DNA of 64,000 nt from positions 172,501-236,500 of the forward strand of contig JACVVK020000475.1 in NCBI GenBank assembly GCA_018292915.2, in the 5' to 3' direction. Both the position numbers and the translations under genes were made by a program. The notes beneath the pieces are model-generated. The model saw only the letters and a program-made list of their open reading frames with translations, did no database searches and had not been told where the DNA came from. Positions 1-12,139 of this stretch are shown here, piece by piece (position 1 is the stretch's first letter; every line of letters begins with the position of its first letter). The stretch comes from Batillaria attramentaria. Its lineage: Eukaryota > Mollusca > Gastropoda > Batillariidae.

Positions 1-11
1 TCTGTCTTCAG

Positions 12-717
12 GTACAGCCCTGCCGACGAATTAAACGGATATCCCCATCTGGGCCGCCTTGCAGTCTACAGTGGAGGGGGATACGTGGTGAGGCTGCTGG
101 GGTCAAGGCCGGACCTTGCTGACCTGATGAATCGCTTGGAAAAAGAGAAATGGATTGACCGCTACACGCGAGCCGTTATCGTCGAATTCACCACCTACAA
201 CGCTCAAGTAAGAAAACTGTATTGGGCTGCCGTGTTTTCTCCACACACATCTTGGTGCACAAGTAATTCTGAGTTGTTCTGATCGGACCGTGTAGACACC
301 CGCTCTGGTAGACACCCGCTCCGTTAGGCATCCGCTACGTTAGGCATCCGCTATATTTGTTTCCTTCTCATACGTGACATCGTTCATTCCGGGGTTCTCT
401 TCGGGTACTCCGGCTTCCTCCCCCTCTGCTTTGGAAATGTTCAGCCCGCAAAATTTGAAAATAAATGCAATTCTAAATTCCGAAACTTAAATTGCTGAGC
501 TGAACCAGGTGATTTCAATGTGATGTCTGTTTATGTCCAGTGTGCGAGAGAATGCGTGTGGTTCGCGTGAGCGTGCGTGTTGGGTTCAGCTCGTTGCGCT
601 TTGAACCAATTAGAGAAACTGGGTAAAGCGCCTGCACAATACTTATTATTATTATTATTATTATTTAAATTTTTATTATATTATTTATGTAGCCTGGTTT
701 AGGCACGTTAGAAATAG

Positions 718-790
<73 letters not shown>

Positions 791-2379
791 TGTGTCTGTG
801 TGTCTGTGCGTGTCTGTGTCTGTGTGTGTTTCAGGTGAACTTGTTCGGTATCGCCACCATCATCGCTGAGTTCGCCCCGTCTGGTGGCGTTGTTCAGGAG
901 TATCACTTCGAGCCGGCCCTGCTTCTGCCCTACGTCACGACCAGCTTCTACATCCAGGTGGCGTGTGAGATCCTCTACTGTCTCATCATCGTCTTCTTCA
1001 TCGTCCGCCTGCTGATGGTGCTGGTGAGTCCTGTCATTGTCATGGAAATTGTCATTACACGCTCTACGCCGACTAAGAAAAATAAAGCAAGTGAAAATGT
1101 TTCATGTGGAAGACTCGTCACATGGATTAATATTTGTCTGCTGCTAGAAACTGATTGTGAAAAGCTGTGAATAAGACAGGGAGCCACGATAGCCGAATGG
1201 TAGAGCGTTGGACTTTCAATGCTGGTCGTGAGTTCGAATCCCGGCTGGTGCCAAATATTTGTGCTAACCTTTTTCTCGTTGCCCCGTCTTTGAAGTCACC
1301 CATACATGGTGGAAACGGACGTTAAACTCCCAAATACACACCCACCCACCCGACCTGTGAATAACACAGTTGGTGTTGGCTCTGCGTGTGTTGTTTTGTA
1401 TGTTGTCCCATGAAGACGGGGGATGCCGTGACAGCTGAGCGATAGAGCGTTGGACTTTCAATACCCCGGTTGTGAGTTCGATTCCTGGCCGGAGCCAAAC
1501 ATCATTTGCACTGGCCTTTTACTCGTGGCCCCGTATTATGTATCAATCTTATGTGTTGGAAACAGACGTTAAACCCTAAAACTCCTACCCACTTTGAAGA
1601 AGGCTCTTTAGCCTCTTTACCCCCTTATTTGGGATTGGGGGGGTGGGGGTTGAGGGTACTAATGTCTGTCCTCAACTAAACTTGTTCTGAGCTTTTGGTT
1701 TGTTTGGTTGGTTGGTTCGTTCGTTGGTTGGGTTTTTTGTTTGTTTGTTTGTTTGTTTGTTTGTTTGTTTGTGTGGGGTTTTTTTTTTTAAACCCTTTTC
1801 AACGCTCAAGCAGACGTTCGTTCTGGTTACTTTGAAAGCAGAAACTGTGTGACAGGTGAAGGAGAAGGCCGAGTTCTTCTACTGCTTCTGGAATCTGGTG
1901 GACCTGAGCATCATCTCCCTGTCCATCAGCGCCATCGTCATCTACTTCTACCGCCTGTACGAGACCAAGCGGCTGGTGCAGAAGTTCAAGGACACCCAAG
2001 GTGTGGACTACATCAACTTCCAGTACGTCCGCTACTGGAACGAGTTGTTCGGGTACATGGTGGGGTGGACTGTGTTCCTGGCCACACTCAAGTTCCTGCC
2101 TCTGATTCGCTTCAACGAGAAAATGTCGCTGCTTGGAGCAACTCTTAAGAAGAGCTCGAGGAGTCTGATTCAGTTCAGGTGAGCGTTTAGTCTTCTGGGG
2201 CATGGATATCGGGAGACTAAGACGTAAGTCCGAGACTATGCGGTATTAAAGTACTGCGTTAGTCTCGGACTTCGACGGGATAATTGTATCTTTGCTAAGC
2301 CAGTGTATGTTGTAGTATCATTCGTTTTCTTTGCATGCCTTAAGTATTTATGAATAGGTTACAGTACAATAATAATGAT

Positions 2380-2422
<43 letters not shown>

Positions 2423-3652
2423 TTTATTATTGTTGTGCTGTAACCTATTAATAAATACTTAAGGCATGCAAAGAAGTGACCCAACTGTGAGACAGCGTGC
2501 GGAGTGTGCAGTGTACATGTGGTTCTGTTTTGTTTTTTGTTTGTTTGGGTTTTGTTGTCGTTCGCTGGTTACTGCCTTTCTTTCTTTTGTTGTTGTTGTT
2601 GTTGTTATTGCTGCTGTTGTTTTGTTGTTTTCATTCTTCCCATTTCTTGTTGTTTTGGTTAGTGTTTTCCTTCCTTCTGTTACCAATGCTCGGGTCGTGA
2701 GTTCGAATCCCGGCTGGGGCCAAATGTGTGTGCTTGCTTTTTCATCGTTGCCCTGTTTTTGATATCACCCCCTATGAGGTGCAAAAGGACGTTAAACTTC
2801 CAAACACCCACCCTCACCCTTTTACCCACGTTTGACAATAATGTTGTTCATGACGTCTGTCTGGCAGTATCATCTTCTGGATCGTGTTCTTGTCCTTCTC
2901 CTGGCTGTTCCACCTGACCTTCATGAGTGTCGACATCAAGTACTCCTCCTTCATCTCCTCCGTCGTCTCCGGCGTCCTCATGATGATGGGAAAATTTGAG
3001 ATCTACAAGCTGGTCATGGCCGAACCCGTCCTGGCCTTGGTAAGAACTGAGAAGAATGGTGAATTGTGTGGACACCTTCATAGCCTTGTTGTTTGAGGTT
3101 TCGGCGTCACTTGCTATTTATGTGATCAGAATTAATCGTTTACTTAATCAACCAATCAATCAGTTAAATAATCAATGAACGAATCATTGAGTCAATCAAT
3201 GGACTGGCTGATTACTTTCTTGCACCTCTGTCTGTGTGTGTCTCCAACAGATCTTCTTCTTCCTGTTCGTGACCTGCGTAACCTTCATCATCGTCAACAT
3301 GTTCGTGTCTATCCTGAACGACACGTTCTCCGCGGTCCGCCGTGACAAGGCCCTCAAGAACGACCTGGCCATCATCAGCTTCATGTTCGACCGCATCAAA
3401 CGCATGGCCGGTAGGGGAGACAACACCTCAGCAGCCACCGCCACGGTGACGCCCCTTGACGAGACTCCCGGAGAACATGTGGAAGACGTGCAAGACCCGG
3501 CCGTTACGGCGTTCCCAGACCGGGTGGATTGTCTCTTGAGGTCCCTGGCTCGCTACTACGGCAGCAGAGACGACGGCGACTACCAGCAACAACTCGCCGT
3601 GCTCGGCCGTAGTGCTGCTAGCAGGCAAGGGCACAGCACTCCCAGACTTTAG
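12..3652 (+). CDS. Polycystin-1-like (PKD1/PKD1L family) channel protein, last five exons, 5'-partial
   Basis: Five exons join in frame: 12-207, 835-1023, 1856-2178, 2868-3039 and 3251-3652 (TAG), each with AG/GT borders, giving about 427 residues. The first encodes the end of the extracellular polycystin (TOP) domain (TRAVIVEFTTYNAQ), followed by VNLFGIATIIAEFAPSGG and several hydrophobic segments typical of the six-helix channel unit. The fourth holds the pore-region motif MMMGKFEIYKLV and the fifth the last helix (FIIVNMFVSILNDTF), then an acidic, low-complexity cytosolic tail of about 90 residues without a clear EF-hand or coiled coil. Polycystins are cation channels or channel-like receptors of cilia and sensory or fertilisation membranes. 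The strong match to channel motifs makes the family secure; PKD1-like versus PKD2-like is inferred from the VEFTTYNAQVNLF form and the lack of an EF-hand. The N-terminal part lies left of the window. Exons are GC-rich compared with the AT-rich surroundings. Confidence 0.93.
719..834. repeat. (TG)n microsatellite abutting a splice acceptor
   Basis: About 35 TG units, then imperfect TGTC/TGCG variants, run directly into the tttcag acceptor of the polycystin exon starting at 835. The repeat replaces the usual polypyrimidine tract. Confidence 0.95.
1180..1354 (+). mobile_element. tRNA-derived SINE (family 1), full length with target-site duplication
   Basis: The head has tRNA-like A box (tagccgaatggtagagcg) and B box (gagttcgaatcccgg). 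The body reads ttgccccgtctttgaagtca and the tail ggacgttaaactccc followed by CACCC repeats. Flanking 15-bp copies (1165-1179 and 1355-1369, one mismatch) are a target-site duplication. It lies in a polycystin intron. The same family recurs at least ten times in the window. Confidence 0.9.
1418..1592 (+). mobile_element. tRNA-derived SINE (family 1), diverged copy
   Basis: It has the same head (gatagagcgttggactttca, B box gagttcgattcctgg) and tail (cagacgttaaaccc) as the copy at 1180 but is more diverged. It sits 60 bp downstream of that copy in the same intron. Confidence 0.85.
2226..2272. repeat. Short imperfect palindrome
   Basis: Arms reading agtccgagacta and tagtctcggact lie about 20 bp apart in a polycystin intron. 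It could be a decayed inverted-repeat element. Confidence 0.7.
2330..2471. repeat. Inverted repeat with (AGT)n loop
   Basis: Arms of about 46 bp begin tttgcatgccttaagtattt and end in the complementary sequence aaatacttaaggcatgcaaa. The loop is mainly (AGT)n at about 2380-2421. This is a foldback element or hairpin inside a polycystin intron. Confidence 0.85.
2684..2820 (+). mobile_element. SINE family 1, 5'-truncated copy
   Basis: It starts at the B-box region (gtgagttcgaatcccggctg) and carries the standard tail (ggacgttaaacttcc, CACCC repeats). The A box is absent. Confidence 0.85.
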
Positions 3653-6114
3653 ACAGTTCGTTTGTCTACATTTGTCTCTCAGTGCGGTGGGAGTTTTTCG
3701 CGTTACAAAGAGCGTTGCAATTTTTGGTTCGGGACAAAAAAAATACGCCCACTGTAGAACAAAAAAGTTCACAGACAACAACAAACAAACAAACAAACAA
3801 AAAAAAAACGTCCAATGGAACTTTTTTGGCTGAGATTTCAGTCGTGCACCTTGCAAAATGGCCTTGGGATTTTGTGTGTGGGTTTTTATATTTTTTTTTT
3901 CGTATTGCGCAACGCGTCGCATTCGGAATACCAGACAGCAAGAGAGTATAAGTAAGAGCAAGTCACAGTGCTATAGACTCGTATCCGAGTGAGTGGCAAG
4001 ATTTCCCGTGTTTGCCGACTTCCATGACGGCCCGAGAAATCCCGCCAATCAAAGTTTATAGGTCAAGCGTGTCTTTGTGACAGTGTGGTCAGTCGCTACT
4101 ATGTCACGCCGAGTGACCGGCGTGTCTGTGACTGTCCCAAGTTGATCACGCTCCAACGCATACTGGGTCTGTAACACAAAAACCTTCGGCATGGTTCTGT
4201 CTAGGTGTTGTATTTTTCTCCTGCTATGTCGCTGTCTCGGTGCACTCGCAGAGAAGACACGGGATACAACAGGATAGAACTCCAATACTTTATTAACAGA
4301 AGATGCGTGGAGAACAAACTAATGAAAGAAGAAGAAGAGCCCAGAACGCTGTGCAGGGCTGCTTATATACTAAACAGGTCAGATCTAGAACATTCCTTAA
4401 CTTACTGGCAAGTACGGAATCTTTCCAAGGTGACGTAATCTACTGACGTTACTGCACATGTTCTGGGATGGTCTAGAAATTTCCATCGAAATGCAGTGAC
4501 TTTCCGCGGTCTCTACAACACTAGGTGAACCCGAACCTGTCGTACGTGACTTGCTCTAACTTACTTACTCGATTTTGACGACACGAACACAGTGCAGAGG
4601 CAAGCTAGAGCTCCGGTATTTTGAGCTGGGGTCTTTTTCTGCGTTACTGTTGTGATTGTTGTAATAGAACTTTTTCCCCATTAAGTGTTACTTACCATTT
4701 TTAAAGCTTATTGTGATACCGACGACGTAAACTGAAGTTTACGATGAGTGTTCGTGCCTTTAAACAATTGTTTCCGTGTCTGAGAGTCTTTCGAAATTGT
4801 CACCAATTCTCTTCAAGTGATTCAAACAATCGTCCTAAAAAGAGAATCGTTTTATCAAAACAAATTCTTCATAAAAGCGAACAAACCTGTGGCTTTGTCT
4901 TTGGATTTCCGAAATGGCATTTTTTTATTTCTCAGTTTCTGAGATGACAGATTTACTCTTCCAAATTCAGGAAAATGGAGTTTCTCTGACATATTTCATG
5001 CAGGATACCTGTTTATCAAATTCCGTCCAGCTGTGATATATTTTGTAACAGTGTTTTTGCTAAATATCTGGCGTATGTTTTCTAATGTTCGGACATTGTG
5101 AAAAATATGACCAAAATGATTAATGACTCAATTGTTATTCTTTAATAGGCGTTTCTATTTTACATCGTTGTCTTGCTATAATTGGATTTTCTTACTTGAC
5201 TGTTGTATGGCTTTTTGTGTTTTTGTTTTTCAGAAGGAACGTTGTTTTCGGGGGGGGGGGGGGGGTAACATCGGTGGGATTTTCCACACGTGAATGTTTT
5301 CCACGAAACAAACTGAACGAACAGACTTGGACATTGTAAGGGAGGAAACTGTGTTTGCACCCTCCAAGCCTCGATTTTCTTCCCATGATTAATATTTTGC
5401 GCTACAGCATTCACTACTTGCGAAATGTCTATATGTGACGATACACCACGATATGAGTTGTAATCACCTTTTGTTATTGTGAAATATTGGTATTAACAGC
5501 AGAAGAATTGCGCTTTCCAATGGTGTATTTTTTTTTTTTCTTAACGGTGATTTTGGCAGAGTTACAGTAATTCTTCAACAGATACCCCCGAGATCACATT
5601 TTCCCAGAAAACGAGAACAAATGTGAGAAAAGACTTATTTAGAAGTTTTCCATAGAAACCAGTACCAGACAAAATAAAGCATCTCTACGCTTAATCTAAG
5701 AAAATAAAGCCGATGTCATAAGAACAGTTGAGTCCAAATCAAGTGAAATCTCGAAGGCGACCGATCCAGCTTTACCTGTCTATGTTTGGCTGCTAGCCAA
5801 AATGAGGTCAAGTGAAAAGTGACTCATTTTGTGGTGGTTGCCTGGTTGGTCACCTATAAAAACAACCTTGATTTAGACTGTTTTTGTTTGTTATCAACAG
5901 CGATTGAGACCGCAGTTCAAAGTTAATTTTATGAGGATGAGGCTTAGAAATTTGTCGTTTTCTGTAAATCGGACTCTTTTTGGGTGTATGTTTTTGAACT
6001 GTTGTTGTGAGTGGAGAGAACAATTTGTATAACATGTTTTTGTGGTCAATCTTGTTCCTTAGTTGAACACACACACGCGCACGCACGCACCTACACTGAC
6101 ACGTACGCACGCAC

Positions 6115-6147
<33 letters not shown>

Positions 6148-7178
6148 GATGATATTTGATGAAAATAGAATATTTCACAAGGGTTTTTGCTGTTGCGTGG
6201 TACTGCGCAGTGTGCACTTTTCTTTCGTGTGTTGAACAATTTACCACAAGACTTGCCACTGAATTACGTCAGAATATTCCTGCCCTGTTGTGTCTGTTTG
6301 TCGTATAGAATGTTGACCTGCGCAGAATTTATATTCTACGGCAACCCACGGAGAATGCATACTTTCTTTGGACATTTCATTTTGTAGAAGGTGGCGCCGA
6401 TATACTTTCTACGTGTTTTTTCTTGGTGAGTAGTAATCGCAACCTTCAGCATTCAACACTCTATCTGTTTCCCGTCAACATTCTTTGATTTTGCCCATTG
6501 AATGTACACTTTCTGTAATGTATACAACGCCCTCTTTTCGTAGAATGTAAACCTTCTACCGACCATTCGTGTATACATTATATATACGGTTCAACATTCC
6601 ATACAGCGCGCTCTCAATCAGCACTAGTTCTAATTTCACACGTGTCTCAACCAAAACAATTCTTGAGGAAACGTTCATAAAAAAAATTACTAAGCATATG
6701 GTAATGATATTTGTTCCATGTGTATGTGTAAGGGAGAAAAGTGCAGCAAAAGCGCTCAACTCACACTTTTTGAGTTTCGCCAACTTTTTCCTGAATCTGG
6801 AGAAGCATATGAATCATTTCTGTATACCAAGAAATCAACCGGGCAGGAAATATCAGCCCGACTTTCGAAGGTCTGCCATCGAAACTGCTTGAGCGCACTT
6901 TCTGCTCAGTTCCGGCAAATAAATCCTTTGTAGTCGGATACTTTAGTTTTGCCGGGAACTATGATGGGCGGTACTGCTATGCCTCTTCCGTGGTTCGACA
7001 CACGCTGCTCACTCACAACGATTCACTGCTCTTTAGTATTGAAAAAAAAAACCAATCAATTGGGGTTTCGGTTTTTGCTTCTTCTCTTAAAGAAAAATAA
7101 TGTACTTGATCAATGTTGTTATTCGTTTTTACTTTTCTCAATAAACATTTTAAACTCATATCGAACTGCTTCGCGCGT

Positions 7179-7212
<34 letters not shown>

Positions 7213-7354
7213 ACGAAAAGGTTGTGCAGCGAACCTTTCATCCTTGAAAAATATCGATACAAACATGTGAAGGTTGAGAAATTAACTAACAAAGAAAATG
7301 AACACTAGTTGTAAAAGAACACACAATACATACTGAGGTGACTGTAAGTGGTTG
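3653..7354. other. Non-coding region downstream of the polycystin gene
   Basis: No convincing exon or RNA gene was seen. It probably holds the polycystin 3'UTR; AATAAA motifs occur near 5673 and 5703, and which one is used cannot be told. Low-complexity patches are a G run at 5251-5266, (CA)n at about 6118-6146 and (TG)n at about 7182-7210. Confidence 0.6.
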
Positions 7355-7361
7355 GTGAAAT

Positions 7362-7545
7362 CCAAGGAGGACTCGGAAGTTGAGGCGGTGTCGGCCATGT
7401 GATCATTCAAGTCGTGAGATGTGTCATAGCACCCCTAAAGTCGCACCCGTGAAGTGCGTGAGTCTCGGCTGTATGGCAACAACCTCCCCACTGGGCCCCT
7501 AGCACACCCGCTCTGGGTAGGAGCCGACCACCCGCTCCCACCCCT
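7362..7545 (-). mobile_element. SINE family 2, partial copy
   Basis: It shares ggaggactcggaagt and gtcgcacccgtgaagtg...acccgctctgggtaggag with the full-length element at 53413-53917. The tRNA-like head is missing here. Confidence 0.75.
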
Positions 7546-7562
7546 ACATGTATTGTTTTTGT

Positions 7563-7665
7563 TTGTCTGTGATGTCCAACAAATTTCCCGTTTGGGATTA
7601 TAAAGACACATTCAAATTTGACACACCTCCACTGTTTATCACTGATTGCGAAGCTTTTTGCAAAC
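7563..7665 (-). pseudogene. Duplicated 3' tail of the minus-strand GIMAP-like gene
   Basis: This stretch resembles 7804-7905. Both contain the run cccgtttgggat and, on the minus strand, the end of the coding exon: codons for KKLRNQ and a stop are preserved at about 7637-7656. It is a second, truncated copy of the last codons and 3'UTR of the neighbouring GTPase gene, placed just downstream of it. It has no function of its own that I can see. Confidence 0.7.
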
Positions 7666-7877
7666 GTGATGTAGGGAGTGTTTGTGTCTTTAAAAATGGA
7701 AATCTTATCACAACTCATAATTAGTGTGTATTATATATTATGATATCATATGTGTTTGTTATGTTATGCTACATATGTTGTTTTTATGTGTGTTTTTTTT
7801 TTTTGTCCGTGATGTCAGAAAAATGTCCCGTTTGGGATAATAAAGATGAAATAGAGATGAAACATCTCTACTGTTTA

Positions 7878-8656
7878 TCACTGATTGCGAAGTTTTTTGT
7901 AGATGTGAAGCGCGGCCAATCCGATGCCTGATGCTCCACACGTGACCCCGAATAAAGCTGCTGGGACACCCATGTCGGCCGTTAGAAATGCGGCAAATAC
8001 AAGTCCTGACGCGACAGCAACACCCAGCAACACCCACTCCTGCGTGTCGAATCCTTCCGGCTCTTCCTTCTGCACTTCCATGAAGTTAATAATCTTCAAC
8101 AGTTCCTCCGCTTGGCTCTCCTTGTCGGCGACCTAAAAACAACAACAACAACAAAAACATTGAATATAGGACATTGACAGTTTCCCTGATGTTCTCTCAA
8201 CGCTCGGGTCTTCAGTTTGAGTCCCTGCATGGGCCAGATATTTGTACTGGCCTCTTTCTCGTTGCCCCGTCTTTGATATCACCCCTACGTGGAAAAGGAC
8301 GTTAAACTCCCAAACACCGATCCCCCCGCCACGACACCCCACCCTGCTGCTATCTTCCTGGTAGGGGAGCAAGAGACAAAGAAGATAGATGTTTGTTTTA
8401 AATGGGTACATTTCTCTACGCTTGTGTTCTGTTCCGTTGTGATTCGAACTGTTTTCAAACTGCCCGTATAGATACTACTAAAGGAAAGAGAAACGTTTAA
8501 ACATCGTATGTCGACGTTAGAAATACATTTAGTTTGAGGAAAATATACTTACTTACCCGAGAAATAGGAAATGGATAAACACACCAAACGAAACTAGAAC
8601 AAATGACGCCGGCTCTGACTGGCTTCAACTCTGTTAATCCTTCACGGCGTTAAGGC

Positions 8657-8692
<36 letters not shown>

Positions 8693-10430
8693 TAATCCTT
8701 CAGCTAACATCCTGCGGTCTATAATAAAGCTAGCAATATCAGAAAAAGAAAGTTGTCTTCAAAAGAAGACAATGGTCCGATTCTGCAAAACAGTTTCCAT
8801 ACACAAACAATGCAACATACGTTTATGCAAGACGCTATCATTTATAGTAAACATCTATCGTACTGGAATGTTGTACTAGAAACTCTGTGAGCAGTTACCT
8901 GGTTATTGAAAACAACGTATCGCTCCTTAGCATCGTGCAGTACGCTCTTCAGTTCTGGACATACTGTCTCAAGCTCCTGGCTGAGGTTACGGTCCTGACG
9001 GTCACCAAAGGTGAAGGCCACAACGAGCCGTCTATTGAAGGATTCCCCCCAGCACTGTTTGATCTTCTGGTAAATGGCATACTCCTCGGCCGTGTATCTG
9101 ACGTCACATCGAACAGTCAGAAGAATGGCGTTAGGATATGGAGTGGTCAGTGACTTCCACAGCTTCATTTCCTCCTCCAGCGGAACCGGAAGTTCGTCTA
9201 TGTTTGGTGTATCCACTACCTGCATGACATAAATATACTCCAAGCTTAGCAGGTAGCGTTAGCAGAATTGTTAAGACTGTTTTTACCGGCCCCCGTAGTG
9301 TAGTGGTTAGCACTTCGGACGATGGACCGAGAGACCCGGTCATGCATAATATCATAATATCATCATGCATTTAAAAAAATGCCCCAGCTTCCGAGCCCTC
9401 CGTGGATTCCACTCATTACCAGGGAGGAACACCACTGAAACTGGCAAAGAGTTGGGGCAGCAAAAAGAAGACTGTTTTCATTGAAATTATTGTTAAGGTA
9501 CAGTCTGGTAAAAAAAAAAATTAGAATCCTCAAATGAACACATAGCTGAATATCAGCAACTTTATAAAAGCCAGAGACTGTTTCACCGTACAGGAACCGA
9601 ACGAAATATACTATAATCTCACGCATAATAACCTAGACATTATTTTTTGGGGCACACTACACCATAGTCAAAACGGTCACAAGACGCCAAAGAAGGGCAT
9701 ACCTAATAATGTGATGTACGACTAGTTTAATTTCTGACACTTACGCTTTCCGGCTGAACTTAAAAGGATTAAACATTACTCTCTCTGATATGAAGGTATT
9801 TGGCCATGAAGGTTATTTACTGCCACTCAAAAACAAAAAACAAAAAAAAAGATTGTATTGATTTATTTATTTTTATTTTTTATTTATTTATTTCTTTATT
9901 TTTATTTTTATTTATTTATTTTTTTAATTTATTTATTTATTTTTATTTATTTATTTATTTATTTTCTTTCTTTTTTTTTTTCTTTTTTTTTTTTTTTTTG
10001 GGGGGGGGGGGGGGGGCAGTTACGGAAAAATCGACATTTCTGTCATGTCGTTTGTTAATTGTTTTAAACAGGGGATCTGCGCATAACGTTATGTTTGCAC
10101 TGGGCATGCTCACTGAGCTGATCATTTCCTTTGCGGGAAAAAGAACAAGACAAGTAAGGCGTAACGTGGAGGAAATGGAGGAAAGCCACTGACAAAATAA
10201 CTTCGCGCAGCAAAGACGAACCTTGACGAGTATCCCATTTCTTGGGGCGTTACTGTGTTGTGTCTGTGACGTCATGGTGCCCATGCCTCGGCCTGTAGTG
10301 AACACGTCAGTTCCCAGAATAGTGTTGTGCACAATGTTGACTTCCCGTTGCCCGTCTTGCCGATGACCAAGATACGGTACTGGGTGGGTTCAATAGGCAC
10401 TGCTGTGGTACCACTGCCGCTCGCTACCAT
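7878..10430 (-). CDS. AIG1/GIMAP-like GTPase with C-terminal membrane hairpin; frameshift in P-loop exon
   Basis: Three minus-strand exons are seen: 10430-10222 (P-loop), 9219-8899 (rest of the G domain) and 8132-7878 (tail, stop). The P-loop exon reads QYRILVIGKTGNGKST; the second has VVDTPNID where GIMAPs have DTPG, then RCDVRYTAEEYAIY, VVAFTFGDR and a terminal RYVVFNNQ like the GIMAP FNN motif. The tail has two hydrophobic stretches (WVLLGVAVASGLVFAAF and ALFGVTCGASGIGLAALHIY), suggesting a membrane anchor as in several vertebrate GIMAPs. The P-loop exon is 209 nt from its ATG, but the phase-0 junction needs a multiple of three. Against the plus-strand paralogue there are two extra bases just after GKSTLC (about 10330); without correction the frame meets a TGA near 10270. 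It is therefore a recent pseudogene, a polymorphic null or an assembly error. The start is uncertain; an earlier small exon may exist. Confidence 0.82.
8194..8322 (+). mobile_element. SINE family 1, 5'-truncated copy
   Basis: The B-box remnant, gttgccccgtctttgatatc and ggacgttaaactccc are present. It lies in the last intron of the minus-strand GTPase gene. Confidence 0.8.
9286..9467 (+). mobile_element. SINE family 2 with target-site duplication
   Basis: It has a tRNA-like head (gtagtgtagtggttagcac) and a body ending in gttggggcagcaaaaag. Flanking 13-bp copies of aagactgtttt(t/c)a at 9273-9285 and 9468-9480 are a target-site duplication. It is internally deleted compared with the copy at 53413-53917 and lies in an intron of the minus-strand GTPase gene. 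Confidence 0.85.
9848..10016. repeat. T-rich low-complexity tract ending in a G run
   Basis: TTTA/TTTTTA repeats lead into a run of about 18 T and then about 18 G. It lies in the first intron of the minus-strand GTPase gene. Confidence 0.9.
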
Positions 10431-11152
10431 GACAACAGCAGAGGTTTATTACATTCAACAGCACTAACAGACAAAACTATTTCATAAAATAAAATTATTG
10501 TAGAAAATAAATTTGTAAAATCGCCGAATCACGAGACAAACCTACAGGATTACAGAAGTGAATATCAACCTTCAACAAAAACAGAGAGAGAGAGAGAGAG
10601 AGAGTATACCCATTGTTTTGTCAGGTACTGCTGCGCTATCTGCTGACATGAACCCAGATAAGTTTGAACCCTGAAACAGAATTTCAGACGAAAATAATCA
10701 AATACATTTTTGTATTTTACAAAACAACAACAACAAAATACGCGTTTGGCTCTTTTATTCCTACAATATCTAACAAGGATATTTAAATTCAACTTATTTC
10801 ACCCGAGCTACGACAACAGTTGTTTACAGTGTACCTCCCCTTCCGACATACCCGCCGTCAGATTTCCTTTGAAACCCGCTGACGGTGACGTCAAAGTAAA
10901 GTACAACATCTAAGGAACACCGATATTAAATATGACATCATCTGGCCGACATGGTACAACGTCAGCACGGGATCCAGACAGCTGGGGTCAGACGTGTGAC
11001 GGTAGCGACAGTGTAGAAAAGGTTTCACATAAATCTAAATAAGTTTCTTCACAGGAAATGTGGCTACCCGATATGGAGTTCATTGGCCACTCCATTATCT
11101 GACGAGGGCGAATACGGGTAGCAATACAACAGAAAGGAAAGATGATCAGACC
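10431..11152. other. Intergenic, 5' flank of the minus-strand GTPase gene
   Basis: No exon was identified with confidence. A (GA)n tract is at about 10580-10605. A minus-strand ATG followed by four codons and a gtacac donor-like site near 10850 could be a small first exon, but nothing else supports it. Confidence 0.4.
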
Positions 11153-11451
11153 AGGGCCTGTATATAAAACTCGAGGTTAATTTAACCCACGGCTGCGGGC
11201 CTAACCCAGACTAGGACAAAAGAAACCCCAAAACAAAATTAAATTTTAAAAAAGGAAGCGAAGAAAGAAAGACAAAAATTCTTCTATAACGGCATAGGCA
11301 CCTTGCTGGAATGGACCCGCTTCCTGATTTGAAACAAAAACAACAGAAAATCTAACCCTAGAGCCATTAGGATTTAGGAGATAGTTTAGTTCGAGGTTAG
11401 ATTCTAACCCGAGGCTAAACTCCCTAACCCCGACTTTTACATGCGGGCCCA
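11153..11451. mobile_element. MITE-like element with short terminal inverted repeats
   Basis: The left end (gggcctgtatataaaactcg) and the inverted right end (gggcccgcatgtaaaagtcg) match over about 25 bp around a 300-bp non-coding body containing repeated ctaacccnagnnta-type words. Size and ends fit a non-autonomous DNA transposon; the superfamily is unknown. Confidence 0.65.
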
Positions 11452-11702
11452 GAGAGGAGTAAAGGTCACAGGCAATAGGGTGGAGTTATTCAACAGGAAA
11501 ACGGCTAACACGGTGTGTAGAGCTGTCGCCGGCGGCTACTATGGAATACTACAAATACTATGCTAGCATCAAAACAAATCCAAAAACACAAAGAACTTGT
11601 CGCAGCTTTACAGAGCTTTTCATATAAAAGGATGATTAATTATCAGTTTTAAAGAGTCTGGCAATTTTATTTGCTAAAACTTCTGACCAGGCTGAAAAAA
11701 AA

Positions 11703-11848
11703 TTTAACGTCCTTTTCCATCACGTAGGGGTGATATCAGAGACGGGGTAACGAGAAAAAGGCCAACACAAATACTTAGCCCCAGCCAGGATTCAGACTCA
11801 CGACCCGAGCACTGAAAATCCAACGCTCTACCATTCGGCTACCCCGGG
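11703..11848 (-). mobile_element. SINE family 1, minus-strand copy
   Basis: Read on the minus strand it has the A box (tagccgaatggtagagcg), the body cgtctctgatatcacc and the tail ggacgttaaa. Confidence 0.85.
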
Positions 11849-12139
11849 AAAGCCCCAGGTCGGTTCAAATACGTACTGGGACATTCTATCTTCCATGTGG
11901 CGTGTGCTTTAACCAATGCTTATGGGATTTTCCTTTTTTCACTTTCAGTTATTAAGGGCCAGACAAGAAGTTACAAGTGCACTTAAAACTGGGACGCGTG
12001 TGTGGGGTTTTCGACATAATTATTAGGTAGAGAGTAGCGTAGATGCAGAGTGAATGTACATTGCCTATCGAGGCATGATTATCACTGTGGTCGTCGTTGT
12101 TGTGGTAGTCGGTGTCTTCATTGTTGCCTATGGTAACTT

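Noticed and set aside
724..1170. Cys/Val or His/Thr repeat 'proteins' over TG/CA tracts here and at about ten other places
   Set aside because: Pure microsatellite translation; they only exist because TG and CA repeats contain no stop codons.
1190..1255. tRNA genes at 1190, 36420, 37420, 56715 and similar places
   Set aside because: A and B boxes are present, but the acceptor and T arms do not fold properly, and the shared tail and target-site duplications show SINEs.
9286..9345. tRNA gene with GTAGTGGTTAGCAC A box
   Set aside because: The B box is broken and the element is flanked by a target-site duplication; it is a SINE head.
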